A stretch of DNA of 12,878 nt from Sandaracinaceae bacterium (GTDB lineage: Bacteria; Myxococcota_A; Polyangia; Polyangiales; Sandaracinaceae). Below, piece after piece: positions 7,085 through 12,878 of this stretch (positions are counted from its first letter, which is position 1; each line of letters opens with the position of its first letter). The stretch covers positions 1-12,878 of the forward strand of contig JANWYL010000068.1 in NCBI GenBank assembly GCA_025056955.1. The letters are read 5' to 3'. Position numbers and translations under genes: made by a program. Under the pieces are notes generated by a model, which did no database searches, was not told where the DNA came from, and saw nothing but the letters and a program-made list of their open reading frames with translations.

Positions 7085-7762
7085 TCAAATGGTTGAGGAG
7101 GGGGAGGGAGCGGTCTCGGCCAGCGCCTTCTCGATGGCTTGAGGATTAAAGCCCTGAATCACTTTTCCGCGGATGTCAATCAGTGGAATGCTTCCGCCGG
7201 CCAGGCCTGCAGCGCGTGCGCGGCGCAGCATTTCTGCTTGTGCAGAGGGATCGCTGTCCACATCTCGCTTGACGAAAGGAACTCCCCGGCTTCGCAGGTA
7301 GGACTCTGCTTGCTGGCAAGCTTTGCACCAAGAAGCGCCGAACAAAACGATTTCTGAGGATTGTGATGAGGAGGAAGCCCCAGCGGCAGAAGTTGCTTTT
7401 TGGGAACGGGCAGCCTCAGCCAAAGCCTCAAAGGCCTTGCGCTCCATGAGCTGGATTTTGTAGTGACCATCTGGAAGGGGGGCCCGGAGATCGGCCACAA
7501 AAATCCGATCAGGATCACGCGATTCGGGTGGAAGCAGGGGAGAGTCGACCCGCACCCACTGCCTGGCTGACTCTGGGATCTCGGAACGCTTTTGCGCTTC
7601 GTGAAAACCTCCTTCATCAAACCAGGTCAGAAGAAAGCCTTCGGCTTCGCCTTGAACGCTAAAGGGGATTGCTATAGAGCGCTCTTCTTTTGGGGCACTC
7701 GAAAAAGAGCAGCCTCCAATCAAGAAGACCAACCCGCAGGCGATTGCTTTGCGTCTCCTCAC
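7085..7762 (-). CDS. lipoprotein with C-terminal glutaredoxin-like domain
   Basis: The 225-residue protein opens with MRRRK, a hydrophobic core and IGGC (Cys18), a good lipoprotein signal. Residues of about 25 to 125 form a domain I cannot name. A Ser/Ala-rich linker leads to a glutaredoxin/NrdH-like domain from about residue 138: the CxxC site is WCKAC (145-149), the pattern SYLRSRGVPFVKRDVD follows as in glutaredoxins, and the cis-Pro is in GSIPL (Pro193), ahead of a GKVIQGF segment. Glutaredoxins are normally cytoplasmic, so one tethered outside the inner membrane would need a different source of electrons. The DsbD-like protein encoded nearby could be that source (inference). The start is a GTG at 7762, the only one that keeps the signal. 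It lies 39 bp after the kinase gene, on the same strand, and may share its transcript. Confidence 0.88.
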   Translation of the reverse strand: MRRRKAIACGLVFLIGGCSFSSAPKEERSIAIPFSVQGEAEGFLLTWFDEGGFHEAQKRSEIPESARQWVRVDSPLLPPESRDPDRIFVADLRAPLPDGHYKIQLMERKAFEALAEAARSQKATSAAGASSSSQSSEIVLFGASWCKACQQAESYLRSRGVPFVKRDVDSDPSAQAEMLRRARAAGLAGGSIPLIDIRGKVIQGFNPQAIEKALAETAPSPSSTI

Positions 7763-7801
7763 AGGCTTAAAAGATAGCTGGACTTTTCTTCTAAGCGAGC
7801 C

Positions 7802-9562
7802 CTAGCGAGAGCTGATTTTGCGCAGGTAGCATTCAACTCGATCGAGAGGATCACGCAACGATTCTGACATTGATGCCAGGCGTGCACTTTCTTGCTCAAG
7901 GGTTTTTCTGAGAATGTGGAGTTGGCTTTCCAATTCTTGGTTCCCGTGCTCAAGCTCTTGCCTCAATTCTTCAACCTGTATTGAAAGGGTTTCAATCAGA
8001 GCCTTTTTTTCTGCAATCGCCTGATCCAACGCAGCGAGTTCCCATATTTTCCCATCTGCCTCGGTGTGAAGGCCCTGGGCAATCAAGTGTTGATGCGCGC
8101 TTTCGAGCTGTTCCCGCTGCTCTTGAAGCGCCATCAGCTCCCGCTGCTCTTGAGACAATTGGGCGACGAGCTCTTCGATGCGGATGCCAAGGGCACTGCG
8201 TTGCTCCTGTGCCAAGGCAGCCACTTTTTCAAAGGCGTTTTGAGAGGCCACGGCGGCTTCGATCCCTTGTTCCAAGGCTTCAAGGGTCCGGCCGGCAAAT
8301 GCCATGGCCCCTTCTATTTCGGGGGGGTGTGGGCAGTGGGGCGCGATTTCGTCAAGATGGGCTTGCAGTGCTTCAAAGCGCTTGCGCCATTGTTTGACCC
8401 CAAAGGGGCCGGTTTCACCTGAAAGGGTTAGGTGATGGGTGTGGGGATGAGAAGCAGAAAAGGAAGCACTTGGCTTGCCTTCTTGGACTTCGATTGGAAT
8501 TTCTGGTACTGATGCAGGGTGTGAATCTTTGTCTTCCTCCCGTGTGCTTGGTTTTGAGGCCTGATTCGAGGGTGAAGCGACTTGCTTCAGGGTGATCTGA
8601 TGGTGGAGGTCAAAGGGTGAGGCTGGTTGATCCGAGTTGAGCACCTTTGAGGAAGTGGTTGTGGCGGTGTCGATCGAAATGAAATGGGAGGAGTTGCTTA
8701 GCAGCAGTTCCCTACGGCATTCTTGAATCGCCTCAAGAAAATGGTGGGCGTCACGAAAGCGCTTTTCTGGATTTTTCTCGATGGCTTGCAAAATCAAGGC
8801 TTCGAGGCATTGGGGCACATTTGGGTTGCGATGGGATGGTGGTATGGGAGGATCTCGCACTGCTTTCAGCAAAAACTCACCGGGATACTCACAATCAAAG
8901 GGGAGGTAGCAGGTGACCATCTCGTAGAGAACAACCCCTAGGGAGTAGATATCGATTCGACCATCAACACCCCCTTTCCCCTGGATGTACTCTGGGGCAA
9001 TGTAGCCGGGGGTTCCAAAGATCTGCTGGCTTTGGGTGAGGCTTGGAAGCCCCGCAAGCTTGGCGATACCGAAGTCCAAAACTTTCACAAAGTCTTGGAT
9101 GTATCCGCGTTGAAGAAGCAAGATGTTTTCTGGTTTGAGATCACGGTGAATCACACCCATTGAGTGGGCCCGCGCCAATGCGCTTGCGATTTGTTCGGCG
9201 ATGTGCAGGGCACGGAGGGGTGGAAAAGGACCTTCACCCAGCGCTTCAAGAAGGGGAGTCCCCTTGACATACTCCATAACAAGATAAGGGACACCTTCTT
9301 CGGTTTCCCCAATGTCGAGGATTTCAACGATGTTTTCGTGGTTGACGCGGTTGGCAGCGCGGGCTTCTCGGGCAAATCGATCTCGTTGTACTGGATCTTG
9401 GGCCAAGCGAGGGCGGAGGGTTTTGATCGCAAAGAGCCGGTCGATGAAAAGGTGGCGGGCGAGGTAGACGACGGACATTCCTCCTGCACCAAGCCTTTGG
9501 ATCAAGCGATAACGGCCACCAATCGTTCGGCCAATCCACGGATCGAGTGCTTCACCCGTCAC
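7802..9562 (-). CDS. soluble eukaryotic-type Ser/Thr protein kinase with long coiled-coil C-terminus
   Basis: The first 285 or so residues are a complete Hanks-type kinase: Gly-rich loop GAGGMSVV (25-32), ATP-binding Lys47, helix-C Glu66, catalytic loop HRDLKPEN (139-146), DFG (163-165), activation segment ending GTPGYIAPE (183-191), and the late Arg268. It has the Arg before the catalytic Asp, so it is probably controlled by activation-loop phosphorylation. Residues of about 288 to 385 are a Ser/Pro/His-rich linker. From about 390 to 580 the protein is helical, with long Gln/Glu/Leu heptad-like runs, most likely a coiled coil for dimerisation or partner binding. No membrane segment or sensor domain is seen, unlike PknB-type kinases. 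The GTG at 9562 is chosen because GGAGG stands 7 nt upstream and it overlaps the preceding stop as GTGA; the open frame extends to 9676 but that part is Arg-rich and looks non-coding. Confidence 0.93.
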   Translation of the reverse strand: MTGEALDPWIGRTIGGRYRLIQRLGAGGMSVVYLARHLFIDRLFAIKTLRPRLAQDPVQRDRFAREARAANRVNHENIVEILDIGETEEGVPYLVMEYVKGTPLLEALGEGPFPPLRALHIAEQIASALARAHSMGVIHRDLKPENILLLQRGYIQDFVKVLDFGIAKLAGLPSLTQSQQIFGTPGYIAPEYIQGKGGVDGRIDIYSLGVVLYEMVTCYLPFDCEYPGEFLLKAVRDPPIPPSHRNPNVPQCLEALILQAIEKNPEKRFRDAHHFLEAIQECRRELLLSNSSHFISIDTATTTSSKVLNSDQPASPFDLHHQITLKQVASPSNQASKPSTREEDKDSHPASVPEIPIEVQEGKPSASFSASHPHTHHLTLSGETGPFGVKQWRKRFEALQAHLDEIAPHCPHPPEIEGAMAFAGRTLEALEQGIEAAVASQNAFEKVAALAQEQRSALGIRIEELVAQLSQEQRELMALQEQREQLESAHQHLIAQGLHTEADGKIWELAALDQAIAEKKALIETLSIQVEELRQELEHGNQELESQLHILRKTLEQESARLASMSESLRDPLDRVECYLRKISSR

Positions 9563-9574
9563 GGCGAGCCCTCC
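9559..9574 (-). promoter_or_regulatory. ribosome site and GTGA overlap coupling the Cys-rich lipoprotein to the kinase
   Basis: GGAGG (9574-9570) lies 7 nt before the kinase GTG (9562-9560), and the lipoprotein TGA (9561-9559) overlaps that GTG as GTGA. This settles the kinase start and implies that translation of the two genes is coupled. Confidence 0.75.
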
Positions 9575-9843
9575 ACGGTTGAGTCCCGCTCCGATCGTCC
9601 ACCATCCCAGCCTTGCTCCTCCCTGCCTGTGCCTCCGTCTTGCCCGCAAGTGATGCCTTCGCAGTTCTTTCTGCAAAAGCCACGCGCAGGGAGGCTACAG
9701 CTGGCTGTGCAGCAAAGGAGGCCTTGCGCGCAATCCTGGTTGATTTCGCAGTTTGAGCCTTCTCCTCCTGGGCCGCATCCCTTGATCCAGAGCCCAAAAA
9801 TCAGGGTGCTCCACAGAAGCAGTTCACGCATGAAAAGGCGCAT
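9559..9843 (-). CDS. small Cys-rich lipoprotein upstream of the kinase
   Basis: The 94-residue product begins with a hydrophobic signal and a lipobox-like IKGC (Cys23). The mature part has eight further cysteines in a tight pattern, CxxxxxCxxxxxCC followed by Cys residues in TASC, GFC, KNC and ITC, enough for four disulfides. It ends in a Gly/Asp/Arg-rich, likely disordered tail. Small lipoproteins of this kind are common in Myxococcota and I know of no function for them. The position in front of the kinase, with stop and start overlapping, suggests that it reports to or is made together with the kinase. The start is uncertain: ATG codons at 9897, 9843 and 9831 all lack a Shine-Dalgarno sequence; 9843 gives the most usual signal length. 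The overlap with the kinase frame is in another phase, and the lipobox and Cys pattern argue that it is real. Confidence 0.72.
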   Translation of the reverse strand: MRLFMRELLLWSTLIFGLWIKGCGPGGEGSNCEINQDCAQGLLCCTASCSLPARGFCRKNCEGITCGQDGGTGREEQGWDGGRSERDSTVEGSP

Positions 9844-9950
9844 GAAGAAACGATGGCTTTTTTGAACTGGCCGCCTCTGGCCAATGTTCCTCTTCATTGC
9901 CAGTAGATTAGCAAAGGAAAGGGCGGCAAAAGGTGGGCGACCAAGGGCCT

Positions 9951-11399
9951 TTACTCTTTGCCTTGTTTTCCCCGATACAGGACACGAATCGGCGTGCCGT
10001 AAAAACCAAAACGCTCTCGCAAGGCATTGATGACGTAGCGCTCATAGCTGAAGTGAATTGCTTCCGGTGCATTGGTCATGAGCACGAAGGTGGGAGGAGC
10101 AATATCGACTTGGGTGATGTAGTAGAGGCGCACTGAGCGGCCGCGATGCGTGGGAGGAGGGTGCCTTTCGAGGACTTCTGTGAAAAATCGGTTGAGCTCC
10201 CCAGTGGTGATGCGCTTGCGATGGGAATCGATGGCCTTTGAAGCTTCTTCGAGAATTCGAAAAGCCCGCTTTCCGGTGTGTGCCGAAAGGAGGACGATGG
10301 GGGCCCAGCGAGCAAAAGAGAGGGCCTCTTTTGCCTGTTCGATGGCCCGAAGAGAGGCCTCTTTGTCCTGAAGCAAATCGGCCTTGTTGAGGCCAACCAC
10401 CAGGGCTTTGCCCCTTTCAACCGCAAGCCCTGCAAGCCTTGTGTCCTGAGCGCGGACGCCTTCTTGGACATCCACAAGGAGCACCGCGCAATCGCAGCGA
10501 TCGATGGCACGAATGGCCTTCATTACGGCCAAGGACTCAACGCCTGCTTCCACGTTTTTCTTGCGCCGAATCCCTGCGGTATCAATCAGCACGAAAGACC
10601 TGGTTTTGCCATCGGGCGTGGTTTGGATGAGCAGGGAGTCGGTCGTGTCAACGGTTGTGCCAGGCCTGGGATCGACGAGTTGCCTTTCTTCGCCAAGAAG
10701 CCGGTTGACGAGGGAGCTTTTTCCCACGTTGGGGCGGCCGATGATTGCGATTCGATAGGCGTCTTCTTCAATGGGAATAGAAGCTGCCTGGGCGGAAGAA
10801 GGTGGAAGGGCCTTTGCGATGGCTTCTTCGAGCTCCACAAGATTGGCTCCATGGAGCGCTGAGATGGGAATCAGCCGATCGATGCCAAGCGCATACAATT
10901 CTGCTGAAGCTTCGAGCACACGGCTTCGGGTATCTGCTTTGTTGGCGACGTAGATCACGGGCTTTTTGGATTCGCGGAGGAGCTGGGCGCATTCCCAATC
11001 TGCTGGAGTGGGAGGCGAACTGGCATCAAACACGCAAACCACAAGGTCGGCTTCTTCGAGGGCCGCTTTCACGTGGCGGGCAATGCCTACGCGGAGGGGG
11101 TCTTCGGTGTAGGGATCGAAGCCTCCTGTGTCCACAAGCGCGACTGCCCGGCCTCGGATGAAGGCATCGGCATAATGCCGATCGCGCGTGACACCTGGCG
11201 TGTCTTCGACAATCGCCAAAGGGGCCTTGGCCAAGCGGTTGAACAGGGTGCTTTTCCCCACATTTGGCCGCCCAACGATGGCGACGATCGGCAGAGTGCC
11301 TCGGGCCTGGGCTGGAAGCGACTCGCCTCGCCGACGCCTTTGGGCAAAGGAAGAGGGGAGGGGTTCTTGTGCTTCTTTTTCTTCGCTTTTCGCACTCAT
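9951..11399 (-). CDS. der: ribosome-assembly GTPase Der (EngA)
   Basis: Der is a GTPase with two G domains in tandem that is needed for late assembly of the 50S subunit. The 482-residue protein shows both: first domain GRPNVGKS (43-50), DTGG (90-93) and NKAD (153-156); second domain GRPNVGKS (221-228), DTAGIRRK (273-280) and NKAD (338-341). A KH-like domain follows from about residue 395, ending in the typical FYGTPIRVLYRGK. An N-terminal extension of some 36 residues, charged then Arg-rich (AQRRRRGES), precedes the usual start of the family. The ATG at 11399 overlaps the era stop as ATGA and has GAGGGG 8 nt upstream, so the two GTPases are translationally coupled. No clear intrinsic terminator follows in the 107 bp before the Cys-rich lipoprotein. 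Confidence 0.97.
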   Translation of the reverse strand: MSAKSEEKEAQEPLPSSFAQRRRRGESLPAQARGTLPIVAIVGRPNVGKSTLFNRLAKAPLAIVEDTPGVTRDRHYADAFIRGRAVALVDTGGFDPYTEDPLRVGIARHVKAALEEADLVVCVFDASSPPTPADWECAQLLRESKKPVIYVANKADTRSRVLEASAELYALGIDRLIPISALHGANLVELEEAIAKALPPSSAQAASIPIEEDAYRIAIIGRPNVGKSSLVNRLLGEERQLVDPRPGTTVDTTDSLLIQTTPDGKTRSFVLIDTAGIRRKKNVEAGVESLAVMKAIRAIDRCDCAVLLVDVQEGVRAQDTRLAGLAVERGKALVVGLNKADLLQDKEASLRAIEQAKEALSFARWAPIVLLSAHTGKRAFRILEEASKAIDSHRKRITTGELNRFFTEVLERHPPPTHRGRSVRLYYITQVDIAPPTFVLMTNAPEAIHFSYERYVINALRERFGFYGTPIRVLYRGKQGKE

Positions 11400-12373
11400 G
11401 GGAGCTGCCCCTCGCAAACGATCCGTCGCACTTTGTGGGGATCTTCTGTCCAGCCTTCGATCACTTTCACGAAGGTATGCAGGAAAACCTTCCTGCCAAT
11501 CATCTTTTCGATGGCTTGACGTGCGCTTTGGCCAATCCGCTTGATCCTTTGCCCTTGGGCCCCAATGACGATGCCTTTATGCGATTCTTTTTCGACCACG
11601 ATTGTGACTCCAATGCGGGTGAGCTGTGGCCCATCGACCCATTCACTCACGACAACTCCAACTCCATAGGGAACCTCTTCCCTGGTTTCAAGGAAAATCG
11701 CCTCGCGCACTGCTTCGGCCACGAAGAAGCGCATGGGCCGATTGGTGAGCGTTTCTTGAGGAAACATGAGGCCCGGCCCCAAGTGAGAGCGCACTTCTTT
11801 GATCAGGCCATCGATGCCGATGCCTTGGGTGGCGCTGATGGGAACGAGGGCAGAAAAGCGGCGATCCTCTCCGAGTTTTGCAAGAAGGGGCAAAAGCTTG
11901 TTTTTCGGATAGAGGCGATCGACTTTATTGAGGGCAAGGACAATGGGCTTTTTCAGGGCTTCGACCATCTCAAGCACTCGCTTGTCTCCGGGATGGAGAT
12001 CGCAGCGCTCAGAGCAATCTGGTGCTTCGACAACCAAGATGAAAACGTCAACCGCATCGAACACACCTTTGGCCTCTTCGATGAGAATGCGGCTTAGGGT
12101 GCTTCGAGGCCGCTCGAGCCCAGGAGTATCGTAGAAGGCGATTTGGGTGCGTCGTCCTTCAGGGTCTGTGCTTTCATGAACCCCGAGGAGCGCAAGCCGT
12201 GTGGTTCCGGGTTTGGGTGTGGCAATTGCCAGGGGTTCACCGACGAGCACGTTGAGAAGGGTGGACTTTCCAACATTGGGCCGTCCGATAATCGCTGCAC
12301 TGCCCGAACGGTGGTCTGCCACTTCTGCTTGGCCGCTTGGTTGGGGGGGTTGTTGAGAAGCTGCTTCGCTCAT
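11396..12373 (-). CDS. era: GTPase Era
   Basis: Era binds 16S rRNA near its 3' end and helps mature the 30S subunit. The 325-residue product has G1 GRPNVGKS (30-37), the Era-type switch PGTTR (55-59), DTPG (82-85), NKVD (149-152) and SAT (180-182), followed by a type II KH domain with the GxxG loop GAQG (271-274) and the closing WTEDP segment. About 20 extra residues, rich in Gln and Pro, stand before the G domain. The ATG at 12373 has GAGAAG close upstream. It is the first gene of the era-der pair and diverges from tldD. Confidence 0.97.
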   Translation of the reverse strand: MSEAASQQPPQPSGQAEVADHRSGSAAIIGRPNVGKSTLLNVLVGEPLAIATPKPGTTRLALLGVHESTDPEGRRTQIAFYDTPGLERPRSTLSRILIEEAKGVFDAVDVFILVVEAPDCSERCDLHPGDKRVLEMVEALKKPIVLALNKVDRLYPKNKLLPLLAKLGEDRRFSALVPISATQGIGIDGLIKEVRSHLGPGLMFPQETLTNRPMRFFVAEAVREAIFLETREEVPYGVGVVVSEWVDGPQLTRIGVTIVVEKESHKGIVIGAQGQRIKRIGQSARQAIEKMIGRKVFLHTFVKVIEGWTEDPHKVRRIVCEGQLP

Positions 12374-12385
12374 GTTCTTCTCAAT

Positions 12386-12429
12386 CGTGGCACGAAAATT
12401 CCTGGGTGTTTTGGACCAATTGTGCCACG
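12386..12429. promoter_or_regulatory. inverted repeat in the era/tldD divergent region
   Basis: CGTGGCAC (12386-12393) and GTGCCACG (12422-12429) are perfect inverted copies, 28 nt apart, in the 120-bp region between the two divergent starts. The right arm runs directly into a GGAGG (12429-12433). A shorter palindrome, TTGGACCAA (12411-12419), lies between the arms. The layout would suit a dimeric repressor site or, in a tldD transcript, a stem next to the ribosome site. No regulator is suggested by the window. Confidence 0.3.
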
Positions 12430-12493
12430 GAGGACATGAATTTATGTGATTGGTGGAAGCGCAAGCATCGAGTTTGCGCTAAATCTCAATGCC

Positions 12494-12878
12494 ATGAAAC
12501 GCTACATTGCACCCTTTGCCGATGGAGGGGCTTTCGCGGTTGATCGGGAGATCGCTGAGCGGCTGCTTGCGATAGCCCTCTCAAAAGGAGGCGATTACGC
12601 TGACCTTTTTTTCGAGTATGAAGTGACTGGGAGCTACTTCTACGAAGACGGGATTTTGAAGAGCGCAGGGAGGGGCGTTTCAGCGGGCTTGGGGGTGCGC
12701 GTGCGCAAGGGAGATGCGACAGGCTACGCCTACACAGAAGATTTGCGTTTTGAGGCCATGCGCCGGGCTGCTGAAGTTGCCCGGTCGATTGCCGATGGGG
12801 GGCAGAGCCTCACTGTCCCCCTCGCACCTTGTGAGCTTCCCTCGCGCTATCAGGCAGACCACTCCACCATCGAGATCG
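12494..12878 (+). CDS. tldD: TldD-family metalloprotease, N-terminal part
   Basis: The frame starts at ATG 12494 and is open to the window end (128 residues seen, about a quarter of the usual length). It shows the conserved N-terminal pattern of TldD: GGDYADLFFE (residues 32-41), DGILKSAGRGVSAGLGVRV, then GDATGYAYTEDL. TldD with its partner TldE/PmbA is a zinc protease family known in E. coli for microcin B17 maturation and CcdA degradation. The HExxxH site lies beyond the window. The start is not certain: an in-frame GTG at 12446 has GGAGG 12 nt upstream and would add 16 residues, while the ATG has no clear ribosome site. The gene diverges from era. Confidence 0.92.
   Translation, partial: MKRYIAPFADGGAFAVDREIAERLLAIALSKGGDYADLFFEYEVTGSYFYEDGILKSAGRGVSAGLGVRVRKGDATGYAYTEDLRFEAMRRAAEVARSIADGGQSLTVPLAPCELPSRYQADHSTIEI

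Noticed and set aside
9563..9676. 38-residue N-terminal extension of the kinase
   Set aside because: The extension is Arg/His/Gly-rich and overlaps the Cys-rich lipoprotein in another frame; the GTG at 9562 has a far better ribosome site.
9868..9883. Hairpin TGGCC-loop-GGCCA downstream of der
   Set aside because: On the minus strand it is followed by A residues rather than T, so it does not look like a terminator.
11264..12097. 277-codon open frame on the + strand opposite era and der
   Set aside because: It lies antisense to two certain genes, its product is rich in Phe, His and Asn without any motif, and it reads as a shadow of their codon use.
12436..12543. 35-codon + strand frame with several Cys just before tldD
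   Set aside because: GGAGG stands only 2 nt from its ATG, and most of the frame overlaps tldD in another phase.

Overview
The window looks like chromosomal DNA from a Gram-negative, deltaproteobacterial or Myxococcota-type bacterium of moderate GC content. The reasons are several short Cys-rich lipoproteins, a soluble eukaryotic-type Ser/Thr kinase, a secreted M43-like metzincin with a Cys-rich N-terminal part, and an era-der gene pair. This placement is an inference from gene style, not from a marker gene. I see no tRNA, rRNA, CRISPR array, transposase, integrase or phage gene.

Layout, left to right. (1) 3-611, + strand: C-terminal part of an HSL-type esterase/lipase. It overlaps tail-to-tail with (2) 586-1155, -, an exported HEAT-repeat protein, which is coupled by an ATGA overlap to (3) 1152-2669, -, a metzincin lipoprotein. 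(4) 2670-3121: a 452-bp gap with a strong strand bias that may be a Rho-type terminator or attenuator. (5) 3122-3868, -, an unknown protein just downstream of (6) 3899-5236, -, a minimal DsbD (CcdA-like membrane part plus thioredoxin), itself downstream of (7) 5304-6365, -, leucine dehydrogenase. (8) 6471-7082, +, an unknown lipoprotein, divergent from leucine dehydrogenase and convergent (2-bp gap) with (9) 7085-7762, -, a glutaredoxin-domain lipoprotein. (10) 7802-9562, -, a Ser/Thr kinase with a long coiled-coil tail, coupled by a GTGA overlap to (11) 9559-9843, -, a small lipoprotein with eight further cysteines. (12) 9951-11399, -, der and (13) 11396-12373, -, era, coupled by an ATGA overlap. 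(14) 12494 to the window end, +, N-terminal part of tldD, divergent from era.

How the genes may work together. era and der are ribosome-assembly GTPases and tldD is a protease-family gene; these are housekeeping. The more unusual part is a set of envelope thiol proteins: the Cys-rich lipoprotein and Grx lipoprotein flank the kinase on the same strand, and a DsbD that could carry reducing power outward lies about 2 kb beyond. A redox-linked kinase module is possible but is inference. The second point of interest is the skewed leader of the metzincin-HEAT pair, which has a short frame behind a consensus Shine-Dalgarno sequence inside a C-rich, G-poor transcript.
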